Assembly: GCF_900120405.1 (NCBI RefSeq)
Contig: NZ_LT635492.1
Span: forward strand, 453,478-517,477
Direction of reading: 5' to 3'
From: Urinicoccus massiliensis
Lineage (GTDB): Bacteria > Bacillota > Clostridia > Tissierellales > Peptoniphilaceae
Length of the DNA: 64,000 nt
Positions 1 to 8,712 of this stretch are shown piece after piece. Within the stretch, counting starts at the first letter, position 1; every line of letters begins with the position of its first letter. The translations under genes and the position numbers were made by a program. Under the pieces are notes generated by a model. The model worked only from the letters and a program-made list of their open reading frames with translations, did no database searches and was not told where the DNA came from.

Positions 1-581
1 AGGCTGTCTAGGCCATTAAACATTTCAGAATAGGCTAAAAATCCTACTTGAATCCCATTGATATCTACCAAAATTCCTTTTTTATCCTGGTCCTTATAGG
101 TTCCAAATTGGTAGAGCCCCTTTTCCTGGCAAAGGTCTATAAGCTTCTTGGCTCCATCCACTCCTCCGTCCAAGCAATGGTTGTTGGCTGTAGACAGGGC
201 ATCAAAACCATTGAGCTTTAAGGCGTCTATGGTTTCATGAGGGGCTCGAAACATGGGATAGGAGTGGGTTTGTCCATCAGGAGATACAGATCCCTCATAA
301 TTGGCCAGGGCAAAGTCTGCCCCTTGAATATAGGGTTCCATGAGTTCATAGTGGGTCCGAAATTGTGTTGGATTTTCATTCCTGGCTAGATTTTTATAAA
401 TAGGATAGTGGTAGATCACATCTCCTACAAAAAATAAGCGGGCAAGTTTTGCTTCTTTGACTTCTTCCTGACCCTGGGTCACTTTTTGCTGGTCTTCTTT
501 CTTTTCCCCAGGTCCCACCTGCTGGCAGGCACAGAGGAAAATTACAAGGAGTAAGACCAAGGACTGGTGGATTTTTTTCAT
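1..581 (-). CDS. CapA-family (PGA_cap) metallophosphatase-like lipoprotein, N-terminal part only
   Basis: Reverse-strand translation begins MKKIHQSLVLLLVIFLCAC, a lipoprotein signal peptide with a Cys at residue 19. A charged Glu/Lys/Gln linker follows, then RLFFVGDVIYHYPIY, ANYEGSVSP and STANNHCLDGGVDG. These match the GD, E and NNH metal-site motifs of the CapA/PgsA calcineurin-like fold found in poly-gamma-glutamate capsule proteins. The gene runs off the window edge after 193 codons, so its C-terminus is unseen. An in-frame ATG at 611 is possible, but a TATAAT at 625-630 would leave it almost no leader, so 581 is preferred. Whether it makes a capsule is unknown; many homologues have no proven role. 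Confidence 0.8.
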   Translation of the reverse strand, partial: MKKIHQSLVLLLVIFLCACQQVGPGEKKEDQQKVTQGQEEVKEAKLARLFFVGDVIYHYPIYKNLARNENPTQFRTHYELMEPYIQGADFALANYEGSVSPDGQTHSYPMFRAPHETIDALKLNGFDALSTANNHCLDGGVDGAKKLIDLCQEKGLYQFGTYKDQDKKGILVDINGIQVGFLAYSEMFNGLDS

Positions 582-654
582 CTTTTTCTTCCCTCTCTTT
601 ATCTTTTTCATTCTCTTACTCCCTATTATACTAGAGCCGGCAGAATTTTCCACT

Positions 655-688
655 AAAAAAATCCCTGGTAGCGGCTGGCTACCAGGGA
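655..688 (-). terminator. Intrinsic terminator of ppsA
   Basis: An 11-bp perfect stem TCCCTGGTAGC / GCTACCAGGGA is followed on the minus strand by a run of seven T. It lies 13 bases past the ppsA stop codon. Confidence 0.9.
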
Positions 689-700
689 CTTGAATCCGTC

Positions 701-3061
701 TTATAGGTTTCTCAATTTTCTTAAAATCATCTTTTGTTCTACTTGGGCAACCAGTCTTCTTGTATAGTCTACAGTATCTGGGTTTACACTCATGGAGGTA
801 ATGCCTGCTTCTACCAAGAATTCTGCAAATTCTGGATATTGGCTTGGTCCTTGACCACAAATAGAGCAGGTTGTGCCATACTTGTTACAAGCATCTACCA
901 AGATCTTAATGGCCCGTTTAACAGCTTCATTTCGTTCGTCAAAGTAACCCATGTTATTTAGGACGCCATTGTCTCGGTCAGCCCCCATAACTAATTGGGT
1001 TAAGTCATTGGATCCAATGGAGAATCCGTCTACTAATTGGGCAAATTCTTCAGCTTGGAAGACAACAGAGGGAACTTCTGCCATGATCCAAATCTTAAAG
1101 TCCTTACCTTGTTTTAGACCTTCTTCTTCCATGATGCCCTTAACGACTTTTAATTCTTCAGGAGTCCGGACAAAGGGAAGCATGGCCACAACATTGGTCA
1201 GGCCAAATTCTTCGCGAACCTTTCGCATGGCCCGGCATTCCAAACGGAAGCCTTCTTCGTATTCAGGAGAGATATAACGAGATACGCCCCGCCATCCAAT
1301 CATGGGGTTGGCTTCGATGGGTTCTACTTCGTCCCCACCCTTTAAGCCTCTAAATTCATTGGTTCTAAAGTCACTCATCCGGACAACAATTTGTCTTGGA
1401 TAGATAGCACTTGCTACAGTGGAGATCCCTTCAGCCAACTTGTCAATCATCATTTGTCCTTGACCGGTTTTAACCAGGTACATAGGATGGGCACCAATCA
1501 TGTTGGTAAAGATAAATTCTGTCCGCATCAGGCCAATTCCATCAAAGGGAAGGTCCTTGTAGCGTTGAATTAGGCTGGGTTCTCCAAGGTTCATATAAAT
1601 CTTGGTTGCTGTAACAGGAGCAACGGCTTTTAAGAATTGTTCATTGGCAATGCCGCCAGCTTGGTTTTCTGTCTTGGCTTCTTCTTTTTCTTGAAGAACA
1701 TGGCCTTCATAGACAACTCCCCGAGTTGCATCTACAGTGATTTTTTGGTCTTCTTTAAGAATCTTTGTTCCATTCTTAGACCCAACAATACACGGAATTC
1801 CCAATTCTCTGGAAACAATGGCCGCATGGCAGGTCCGTCCACCTTCATCGGTTACAACGGCTGCAGACTTCCGCATAGCAGGAACCATGTCTGGGTTGGT
1901 CATGCCGGTAACTAGGATGTCGCCCTTTTGAATCTTGTTGATTTCATTGACATCTTTGATATGACGAACAACGCCGCGACCGATTCCGGGACTGGCTGCA
2001 AGACCTCTTAAAAGTGCCTTTAATTCTTCTTTTTCTTCCACTACTTCCACCTCTCCTTTATCTTCTTTTTTCAAAGTTGTAATGGGTCGAGATTGAAGAA
2101 TGTAGAGATGTTTAGTATCTCGATCAATACCCCATTCAATATCTTGTGGTTTTTTATAGAGTTGTTCGATTTTTTGCCCTTGGTCAATTAGGATGGTTAA
2201 TTCTTTTGGTGTCAAGCATTCCTTGTCTACAAAGTCCGGTCCTAGACTTTCTGCAATGGAAATTTCTTCTGTTCCAACACCGGATGCCTTTTTAACAACC
2301 ATGGTGTTCTTTTCAGCAATATGTTTTTCAACAATGGTGTTTTCTACCTTGTCAACGGTGTATTCGTCTGGGGTTACCGTGCCGCTTACTACGGCTTCTC
2401 CTAGACCCCAAGATGCGTTGATCATCATTTCATTGGTGTTTCCGTTAATGGGGTTGGCCGTAAACATAACACCTGATTTTTCAGAGTTTACCATTTTTTG
2501 AACGACAACGGATAGGGAAACATCAAAATGGTTATAGCCCTGTTTTTCCCGGTAGTAGATAGCCCGGCTTGTCCATAGAGATGCCCAGCACTTACGGACA
2601 TGGTTCATAAGCTCATGGTCACCATGGATGTGTAGATAAGTATCTTGTTGACCGGCAAAAGATGCATCGGGTAAATCTTCTGCAGTTGCTGAAGACCGCA
2701 CAGCAACTTCCGGATCCTCAATGCCAATATTTTTAGAAAATTCTGCATAGGCCTTGATAATTTCATCTTCCAAAGGCTTGTAAATTTCACCGTTGACAAT
2801 GGTGTCCCTTACTTCGCCACTGACAGCTTGTAGGTCGTCAACATTTTCGACATCCAAGTCCTTCATAAGTTCTTGGACCTTGTCCACGAGACCTGCTTCT
2901 TTCATAAAGACATCATAGGCTCCGGCAGTAACGCAAAATCCTGGTGGTACATCCACGCCCATGGAGGTTAATTCTCCAAGGTTGGCTCCCTTACCACCTA
3001 CAACATTTACATCTTCCTTTTGAATTTCTGTAAACCACTTAATATAAGAGTATTGTGACAT
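701..3061 (-). CDS. ppsA: Phosphoenolpyruvate synthase
   Basis: Converts pyruvate, ATP and water to PEP, AMP and phosphate, the first step of gluconeogenesis from pyruvate. The 786 residues match the usual PpsA length. Domains in order: ATP-grasp pyruvate/PEP-binding domain (about 1-340, with VGGKGANLGEL and AVRSSATAEDLP), the swivelling phosphohistidine domain (about 350-450, catalytic His in GGRTCHAAI) and the C-terminal PEP/pyruvate TIM barrel ending with the active-site CSICGQGPS. It is PEP synthase rather than pyruvate phosphate dikinase, judged by the N-terminal motif VGGKGANLGEL and the length below 800 residues. The gene is monocistronic, with its own promoter and terminator; AAAGGAGGGATTAAGT precedes the ATG. 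Confidence 0.95.
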   Translation of the reverse strand: MSQYSYIKWFTEIQKEDVNVVGGKGANLGELTSMGVDVPPGFCVTAGAYDVFMKEAGLVDKVQELMKDLDVENVDDLQAVSGEVRDTIVNGEIYKPLEDEIIKAYAEFSKNIGIEDPEVAVRSSATAEDLPDASFAGQQDTYLHIHGDHELMNHVRKCWASLWTSRAIYYREKQGYNHFDVSLSVVVQKMVNSEKSGVMFTANPINGNTNEMMINASWGLGEAVVSGTVTPDEYTVDKVENTIVEKHIAEKNTMVVKKASGVGTEEISIAESLGPDFVDKECLTPKELTILIDQGQKIEQLYKKPQDIEWGIDRDTKHLYILQSRPITTLKKEDKGEVEVVEEKEELKALLRGLAASPGIGRGVVRHIKDVNEINKIQKGDILVTGMTNPDMVPAMRKSAAVVTDEGGRTCHAAIVSRELGIPCIVGSKNGTKILKEDQKITVDATRGVVYEGHVLQEKEEAKTENQAGGIANEQFLKAVAPVTATKIYMNLGEPSLIQRYKDLPFDGIGLMRTEFIFTNMIGAHPMYLVKTGQGQMMIDKLAEGISTVASAIYPRQIVVRMSDFRTNEFRGLKGGDEVEPIEANPMIGWRGVSRYISPEYEEGFRLECRAMRKVREEFGLTNVVAMLPFVRTPEELKVVKGIMEEEGLKQGKDFKIWIMAEVPSVVFQAEEFAQLVDGFSIGSNDLTQLVMGADRDNGVLNNMGYFDERNEAVKRAIKILVDACNKYGTTCSICGQGPSQYPEFAEFLVEAGITSMSVNPDTVDYTRRLVAQVEQKMILRKLRNL

Positions 3062-3084
3062 ACTTAATCCCTCCTTTGTTATTT

Positions 3085-3113
3085 ATTATAACATATTTGT
3101 TGTCTATGTCACT
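3085..3113 (-). promoter_or_regulatory. Probable promoter of ppsA
   Basis: A perfect TATAAT -10 box (3085-3090) lies 17 bp from a weak -35 AGTGAC (3108-3113), just upstream of the ppsA ribosome site. The -35 lies at the 3' end of the CYTH gene. Confidence 0.6.
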
Positions 3114-3654
3114 CTTTATTTTGTTTTTTCACCAAACTTTTTAGTTGGGCTATGGACAGGGTGGATACGGCATGCTTTGGAATTTCCAGGTCATCCAACA
3201 TTTGATAGAGGGTCTCCTTACTTGGGGCTTCAATTTCTACATAGGCTTCCGGGTAGGTTTCTGGATCCCATTGGTCAAAGTCAAAGCGACAGTTTTTATA
3301 AGTGTAGCTCCGTCTTTTTTTATAGCCCCTATCAAAGCGATCAAAGCCTGTTGCCTTTAAAATCTCAACCAGGGCAGCAGGGTCATCAATATGGGTGGTG
3401 TATTCATAATTGTCCCGGACTCCTTGGTTGGAAACTTGTTTTTTAAAGGTAAACTCATGGACTTCTCCTTGGTCAGTCTTGATGGTTCTAAGACGTAGGT
3501 AGCCTTGGTCTTGGGGCCAATATTGCCTTGTGGACCAGATATTGATGTTTCTTTGTTCTTCTTCGCCTAAAAAGTTTCCCCCTAGATTTTTCAACCTTTC
3601 TTCCAACTGGTCAACATCTATTCCCAACAGTTTAACTTCTATTTCTCTTTCCAT
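3109..3654 (-). CDS. CYTH-domain protein (triphosphate tunnel metalloenzyme)
   Basis: 181 residues opening with MEREIEVKLLGID, whose EIEVK is the ExExK signature of the CYTH superfamily (class IV adenylate cyclase CyaB, thiamine triphosphatase, inorganic triphosphatase). Later tunnel strands with alternating charged residues are visible, such as YLRLRTIKT, HEFTFKKQV, KKRRSYTYKNCRFDFDQW and EAYVEIEAPS. Family members bind triphosphates with metal ions and hydrolyse or cyclise them; the substrate here cannot be read from sequence. It overlaps the metallophosphoesterase gene by 16 bases, with an AGGAGATTCT ribosome site inside that gene, so the two are probably translated together. Confidence 0.85.
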   Translation of the reverse strand: MEREIEVKLLGIDVDQLEERLKNLGGNFLGEEEQRNINIWSTRQYWPQDQGYLRLRTIKTDQGEVHEFTFKKQVSNQGVRDNYEYTTHIDDPAALVEILKATGFDRFDRGYKKRRSYTYKNCRFDFDQWDPETYPEAYVEIEAPSKETLYQMLDDLEIPKHAVSTLSIAQLKSLVKKQNKE

Positions 3655-4340
3655 AGAATCTCCTTACATTGAAAATTTAAATAGTCTGCCGCTACACAAG
3701 TATATTGGATTCCATCTCTTTCTCCCTCATAGATAAAGCGGTGACCTGCCCCATGGAGGTGGCCGTAAAGGCAAAGGCTGACAGGATAGTCTTGGAGGGT
3801 TTTTGTATAGGCGGAATCGTCAAAACTTTGTAAGAGCGGAGGGTAGTGGATCATGGCAATAATTTCATTGCCCGGAGGGACCTGGTCCAAGGAATTTTTC
3901 AAGCGTTGGTTTTCCCTTAGGGATATTTTCTCATCCTTTTCATCAAAGTCTTTTGCATCCCTGGGAATCCAACCTCGAGTCCCGGCCACATAGAGGCCCT
4001 CCCGGATTTTCACGGCTGTATTATGGATAAAGTGGAGACTTTTAAAATTTGCTCCTTCCATTTTTGCCAGACTGGTCCACCAATAATCATGGTTGCCCTT
4101 GGATAGGACTTTTTGTCCCGGAAGTTGGTCTAGGGCATGGAGGTCTTGAAAGACTTCTCCCCACTTTAGGGCCCAGGAAATATCTCCCGGAACCAGGACC
4201 CAGTCCTCAGGGCCCACATGGCTTTGCCAATAGTCGAAAATTTTTTGATCATGGTCCTTCCAGTCTTGGCCAAAGATGTCCATGCTCTTGTCTTTTGTAT
4301 AGTCTAAGTGTAAGTCTCCAATGGCCCAAATTCTACTCAT
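3639..4340 (-). CDS. Calcineurin-like metallophosphoesterase (YkuE/Icc type)
   Basis: 233 residues with all the dimetal phosphoesterase motifs in order: GDLHLDYT near residue 8, PGDISWALKWGE, SKGNHDYWW, a central MIHYPP and GHLHGAGH near the end. No signal peptide, so cytoplasmic. The substrate is unknown; the family includes phosphodiesterases acting on nucleotides and nucleic acids. Its ATG overlaps the YhaN-like stop (ATGA), and its own end overlaps the CYTH gene. This places it in a four-gene translationally coupled string with the YhaO/YhaN-like pair. Confidence 0.88.
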   Translation of the reverse strand: MSRIWAIGDLHLDYTKDKSMDIFGQDWKDHDQKIFDYWQSHVGPEDWVLVPGDISWALKWGEVFQDLHALDQLPGQKVLSKGNHDYWWTSLAKMEGANFKSLHFIHNTAVKIREGLYVAGTRGWIPRDAKDFDEKDEKISLRENQRLKNSLDQVPPGNEIIAMIHYPPLLQSFDDSAYTKTLQDYPVSLCLYGHLHGAGHRFIYEGERDGIQYTCVAADYLNFQCKEILWKEK

Positions 4341-6237
4341 TCACACCTCCTAAATAAATTTTATGACAGGGAAGGTTTGGAATTTCTTCCCTACGACTTG
4401 TAAAGTAAATAATTTGATGTCTTTGACCCAAGTCAGCCAATAGGTCCCAGGCCCGGGTCAGGCGGTCTTGGTCAAAGTGGTTGAAGCTATCATCCAGAGC
4501 AATAAACATTCCTGTATTTAAACAGTCGCCCATGGCCAGCCTGGTGGCTAAGAAGACCTGGTCCTTGCTTCCTTGGGATAGGTACTTATAGGGAATAGTA
4601 GGGCCGTCCTTCATCTGGACTTCCACCTTTTCAGCCAGCCCCTGGATCCGCACATAGCGTCCCTGGGTTAAACGCTTTAAATAAGTGGATGCTTTTTGAA
4701 AAACTTTATCTTGGTCCACCCTTTGCCTCCGGCTCAACAAGTCTTGGAGATTTTTTTGAATTTTCTCCAAGGCTCCTATATCTTGTCTAATTTTAACCAG
4801 GTCTTCTTCTAGCCTTTGTCTTCTTTCTACGGTTTCCTGGAGTCTTGCAATTTTTGTCTCCTCTTGCCGGAAGATGTGTTCATAGTCCTTAATTTCTCCC
4901 AAGATTCTTGTTCTTTCTTCCATTCGATCCCTAAGCTGCCGGTTAATCCGGGCCACTTCTTTCAACTTGGAATTTTCCATTTCAAGACTATTTTCTTCAA
5001 TTAGGTAGGGATATTTATTTTCCAAGACTTCCATTTCTTCCAGGCAGCGAGAGTAGTCCCGCCTTAATTCCTCCAGTTTCTTATCCCTGTCTAACTTGTT
5101 CCTAGCCAGGTCTTGCTTGATTTGAGAATAGGAAAGCCCATAATACTTTTCCAGTCTTCCCTGTAAAAACCGGCCTAATAGGTAGGTCCCCAGGCCTAAA
5201 AAAACCAGAAATACCCCCACGAACATCAAGATTTTTTTCGACAAGCCTCCCTGTCCCAAAAAGAGACCTAGAAAGGCCAGAACAAAAACCAGCGGCAGCC
5301 CCTTTAGCAGGCCGATTCCTTTCACTAGAGTCCGGTCCTTTTCCCTGTAGCTTTCTTCAGATTGGCGAATCAGGGCCAGCTGGGCTTGGTAGTTTTCAGC
5401 CTTTTCTTTCTTTTCTAGGTAGGCCACTTTCACTTCCTGGCTTTCCTCTTCTTCCTTAGGAGCCTCCTGATTTTCTAAAAGTCTTAAGACTTCCTCCAAG
5501 TTTTCCATTTCTTCCCCAACGCTTTTTTCCCGGTCTCTTAATTTTTCAAAATCATCTCTTTTACCATAGTCCTTGTATAGGCCAATCTTCAACTGGCCCT
5601 CCAGGTCCTCCAAGTCTTGGAGTTCTTTGATTTTTGACCCCAGGATTGACCGCGACTGGCCCTCTGTCCCATAGGAATCTATCTTTTCTTGAAGGGCCCT
5701 TTGAAAGGCTGCCAATTGGCTATTGGATTGTTGGTAGTTGACCTGGTAAAAAAAGTTTAAAAGGTCATTGGACTCAATGTCCTTCTGTTCCAGGGCCAAT
5801 TGGGGAATAAAATAAACCTCTCGGAAGAGTTTTTCATTCATTCCCAGGAAGTAGTCCCCCATATTTGGTGTCCTAGACCCCCGATAAAAATCCACATGGT
5901 CTACCCTGCTATTTTCTGTTAAATTAAAAAGCTTCAAGTCTTCTTGCTTCTTGCTAAAGTCCCTCTCTGCCCGGTAGACCACACCCCCATCTTCAAACTC
6001 TATGGCCCCTGCATACTGCCGGCCATGCCAGGGAGCATAGAGGTCTTGCTCTTGGCGGTAGCTGTGGCTTTTGGTCCAATACTTGCTAAAGCCGTAAAAG
6101 ACTCCCAAAATAAATTGGTGGATAGTGGACTTGCCGGATTCATTGGGACCATAAATGACATTTAGCCCCTCTCCCAGGTCCAGGCTTTTTTGATGAAATT
6201 TACCAAAAGACCATAGTTCAAGTTTTTTTATCTTCAT
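4333..6237 (-). CDS. SbcC/YhaN-like SMC-type ATPase
   Basis: 634 residues. N-terminal half-ATPase with GPNESGKSTIHQF (Walker A, about residues 30-42), long charged coiled-coil arms, and a C-terminal half with the signature YLSQGSKDQVFLATRLA and Walker B FIALDDSFNHFD. Two hydrophobic segments near residues 305-355 (LPLVFVLAFLGLFLG and ILMFVGVFLVFLGLG) interrupt the coiled coil, as in Bacillus YhaN and unlike SbcC/Rad50. The protein is probably membrane-associated. It pairs with the upstream YhaO-like nuclease by a 4-base ATGA overlap. Inferred role: ATP-driven partner of a Mre11-type nuclease in DNA repair or end processing. Confidence 0.85.
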   Translation of the reverse strand: MKIKKLELWSFGKFHQKSLDLGEGLNVIYGPNESGKSTIHQFILGVFYGFSKYWTKSHSYRQEQDLYAPWHGRQYAGAIEFEDGGVVYRAERDFSKKQEDLKLFNLTENSRVDHVDFYRGSRTPNMGDYFLGMNEKLFREVYFIPQLALEQKDIESNDLLNFFYQVNYQQSNSQLAAFQRALQEKIDSYGTEGQSRSILGSKIKELQDLEDLEGQLKIGLYKDYGKRDDFEKLRDREKSVGEEMENLEEVLRLLENQEAPKEEEESQEVKVAYLEKKEKAENYQAQLALIRQSEESYREKDRTLVKGIGLLKGLPLVFVLAFLGLFLGQGGLSKKILMFVGVFLVFLGLGTYLLGRFLQGRLEKYYGLSYSQIKQDLARNKLDRDKKLEELRRDYSRCLEEMEVLENKYPYLIEENSLEMENSKLKEVARINRQLRDRMEERTRILGEIKDYEHIFRQEETKIARLQETVERRQRLEEDLVKIRQDIGALEKIQKNLQDLLSRRQRVDQDKVFQKASTYLKRLTQGRYVRIQGLAEKVEVQMKDGPTIPYKYLSQGSKDQVFLATRLAMGDCLNTGMFIALDDSFNHFDQDRLTRAWDLLADLGQRHQIIYFTSRREEIPNLPCHKIYLGGVNE

Positions 6238-7226
6238 AGGACTTCCCTGGTTAGGTCGATAAAAAGTTCCCTGGCCCGTGGATAAGAGGGGTCTTCCTTA
6301 TCCAACAAGCTCCGATAGAGGTCTCCAAAAATATCTTCCCTTTTCATAAAATCCACCGCATCCTCTTGCCTTTCTCTTTGGTCTACAACTCTTACTTGGT
6401 AGGCATTCTTATGGAAAAAACTCTCAATTAACTTCCCATTTAAATCCAACTTTTCTGGCCCCTCTAGGATTAACTCATAAAAATCTTCTTGCTTCAGGCC
6501 ATATTTTTCAATCCACTTACTGGGATAGGTCTCTTCATCTCTTAAAACCAGTCGATGACACCTTCTCTTGGCAGCAGGAATTTTTTCAACCCTCAAGGGT
6601 CTCAGGTCTACCTGCAAAAATCCATGGTCCCCCTCTTCTGAAATGTCCAAGGGCTCCGGAGATCCTGGATAGTAGGCCCGGTCTGTCAGCTGGCCTCCCT
6701 TGTGGATATGGCCCAGGGCCAGGTAGTCCATCTTCTTAAAAAAATCTTCCGCTTTTTGAAAATCCCTGGCCTGGAAATCCCCATGTAAGAGGCAAACCTT
6801 GTAGCCATCTCCTTGGACATCCAGGTCCCTAAGACGACTTAGGTCAGGTTCTAGGGGACCCGTCCAGGAAAGGCCATAGATTGTCAAATGGTCTTTTGGA
6901 AAGTCCAAGACTTCTAAATCATCAATTAGGTGGATATTTTCCCCCTCAAGATTTCCCAACTTATAGTCGTGGTTGCCCTTAATAACAATGACATGGTCCA
7001 CAGGGGAAACAATAGAGGCAAAGCGTTTTAAGTCAAAATAGCTGGTATAGTCTTGTTCAAAGATATCCCCTGCCAATAAGAGGTAGGATATCCCCCGGTC
7101 CAAGCAATAGGCCACCTGGTTTTCCAGGGCCAACCAAAGTTCTTCCCGTCGGGCTTCCGCCATTTGACCGGTCAGGTTTGAAAAGGCCCGACCCAAATGT
7201 AAATCTGCACTGTGCACAAGTTTCAT
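6234..7226 (-). CDS. SbcD/Mre11-family exonuclease, YhaO-like
   Basis: About 330 residues beginning MKLVHSADLHLGRAF. The metallophosphoesterase motifs are ADLHLG, AGDIFEQDY, KGNHDY, LLHGDFQ and ALGHIHKGG. These match the DNA exonuclease YhaO/SbcD family, which acts with an SMC-like ATPase; that partner is the next gene. The start at 7226 is preferred over an ATG four codons upstream because GGAG lies seven bases before it and nothing suitable precedes the upstream ATG. The promoter is not obvious; the preceding gene ends in a terminator. Confidence 0.87.
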   Translation of the reverse strand: MKLVHSADLHLGRAFSNLTGQMAEARREELWLALENQVAYCLDRGISYLLLAGDIFEQDYTSYFDLKRFASIVSPVDHVIVIKGNHDYKLGNLEGENIHLIDDLEVLDFPKDHLTIYGLSWTGPLEPDLSRLRDLDVQGDGYKVCLLHGDFQARDFQKAEDFFKKMDYLALGHIHKGGQLTDRAYYPGSPEPLDISEEGDHGFLQVDLRPLRVEKIPAAKRRCHRLVLRDEETYPSKWIEKYGLKQEDFYELILEGPEKLDLNGKLIESFFHKNAYQVRVVDQRERQEDAVDFMKREDIFGDLYRSLLDKEDPSYPRARELFIDLTREVL

Positions 7227-7242
7227 TTTTTTCTCCATCTAA

Positions 7243-7268
7243 AAATAGATGGCCCAGGCCACCTATTT
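7243..7268 (-). terminator. Terminator overlapping the stop codon of the isochorismatase-family gene
   Basis: Stem AAATAG-TGGC / GCCA-CTATTT with a single mismatch, loop CCAG, then TTTTT on the minus strand. The TAG stop codon (7263-7265) is part of the stem. Confidence 0.75.
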
Positions 7269-7817
7269 AATTAACTTTTGCATTTCTTTAAATTCCGGCG
7301 TCCCACTTACCCTGGCGATTTCAAATAAGATGGACTCGGTATTACTAATGACCGCCCCATATTCTCTCATTTGGTCTAAACCATTGGTGTAGCGCATGGG
7401 GTTTCTTGAAGAAACGCAATCCCTGGGAAGGAAGACCTCATAGCCTGCATCAATCAGGTCCCTAACAGATGCTAAAACGCAAATATGACTTTCCATTCCT
7501 GTAACGATGATTTGCTTCTTTCCCTGTCTCTTTAATTCTTCTTGGACTTCAGCCTGGGTCCAGACACTGAAGCCATTCTTGTCAATACTCTTGGCATCTT
7601 TTGCATATTGACCCAGGGACTCAGAAAGGTCTCCCAGGCCCTTTTTATATTGGGTTGTAAAGAGGACAGGAACCTTATAAATTCCACATCCTTGCAGTAA
7701 AATTTGATTTTGCTTAATCAAGTCTTCTGCATCGTACATTCCTTGAATCAGACGGTCTTGAAAGTCTATAGCCAAAAGTAGGCAGTCTTCTCTTTTCAAT
7801 TTCCAACGATTATTCAA
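7263..7817 (-). CDS. Isochorismatase-family cysteine hydrolase
   Basis: 184 residues of the isochorismatase/nicotinamidase fold. The nucleophile region is VTGMESHICVLASVRD (Cys near residue 119), the acidic residue is in LLAIDFQDRLI (near 18), and a Lys in KNGFSVW completes the usual Asp-Lys-Cys triad. The Zn-binding Asp/His set of true nicotinamidases is absent, so it is more like the YcaC/YwoC group of unknown substrate. The start codon is TTG (7815-7817) with GGAGGGAAAATT before it, overlapping the previous gene by 8 bases. The true nicotinamidase of the window is at 62529-63068. Confidence 0.83.
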   Translation of the reverse strand: MNNRWKLKREDCLLLAIDFQDRLIQGMYDAEDLIKQNQILLQGCGIYKVPVLFTTQYKKGLGDLSESLGQYAKDAKSIDKNGFSVWTQAEVQEELKRQGKKQIIVTGMESHICVLASVRDLIDAGYEVFLPRDCVSSRNPMRYTNGLDQMREYGAVISNTESILFEIARVSGTPEFKEMQKLIK

Positions 7818-8712
7818 ATTTTCCCTCCTTAATTGATAGGTCCTTCATCCTTTGTTTTAAATCGGCCAGGTCAATTTTATCTACCGACTGGCTGTCAAAA
7901 GCCCCCAAAGCCCGGGCAAATTTCAAGGTCATTTCCAGGTCATATTTCTTTTCATACGCCCCAGATAGGCCAATGGTAACCAAGGTTAGGTCTTGCCGAG
8001 TCAGGTCTTTTGATTGGATGGTCCAATAGGAATGGTCCCTCATATAAATAGAGGTCTTTCCCCTACCCCCGATAAAAAGTCCCTTGACCCCTGCAGCCAA
8101 AACCATCTTGCCGGCCTGGATAACCTCATGACTAAAATTACACTTTAATCCACTGTAGTCTTCCAACTGTTCCTTACTACACACCAGGTTAAAGGGCCGT
8201 TCCTTGACACAATCTTGAATTCTCCCGTTTAGGCAGACAAAAACAGGATAGGCCAGGTCATGGGACCTTTTGATTAAATAGGGGTACTTTTCTTCAATGG
8301 CTTCTGTCCCCCCTAAAAGTAGGAAATTTTTAACCTCTTCCTGGTAGCTGGTCAGAGTGGAGAAGAGTCGGTTAAACTCTTCCTGGGTCGCCCGGGTGGG
8401 TTTCGATTGAAGAATTAGAGGGTCTTCTAGGCCCAGTCTAACCTCCTCCATAGACTCATCTCGAAAATCAATATCCACCAGACCCAGTCCTTCAGCCTTA
8501 GCAATTTTCTTGATTTTTTGACCAATCTTTCCTCCAATAGGAGCTAGGAGTAGGGGCTTGGCATCGTGCTGCCTAAAAATTCTTGCCGCCAAAATTCCCG
8601 GGGATGCAATATCCACAAATTTTTCTTTAAATTGGTTGACCTGTCCCATTTTTACAGGGTCCATCTTGTACTGGGTCACTAATTTTGGGCTGGCTTCAAA
8701 GATTAAAATCAT
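7810..8712 (-). CDS. Divergent PfkB/1-phosphofructokinase-like protein, probably not a kinase
   Basis: 300 residues that align by eye with the FruK/LacC branch of PfkB kinases. MGQVNQFKEKFVDIASPGIL stands where the substrate motif GGKGINVARVL normally is, and IGGKIGQKIKK is equivalent to the following GG motif. The C-terminal anion hole and catalytic Asp (normally GAGDS) is replaced by IGLSGAYEKK. The Gly-rich sugar motif and the catalytic base are therefore both lost while the fold appears kept. Its ATG overlaps the phosphoglucomutase stop as ATGA. A regulatory or binding role is inferred from the losses; no function is known to me. Confidence 0.6.
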   Translation of the reverse strand: MILIFEASPKLVTQYKMDPVKMGQVNQFKEKFVDIASPGILAARIFRQHDAKPLLLAPIGGKIGQKIKKIAKAEGLGLVDIDFRDESMEEVRLGLEDPLILQSKPTRATQEEFNRLFSTLTSYQEEVKNFLLLGGTEAIEEKYPYLIKRSHDLAYPVFVCLNGRIQDCVKERPFNLVCSKEQLEDYSGLKCNFSHEVIQAGKMVLAAGVKGLFIGGRGKTSIYMRDHSYWTIQSKDLTRQDLTLVTIGLSGAYEKKYDLEMTLKFARALGAFDSQSVDKIDLADLKQRMKDLSIKEGKFE

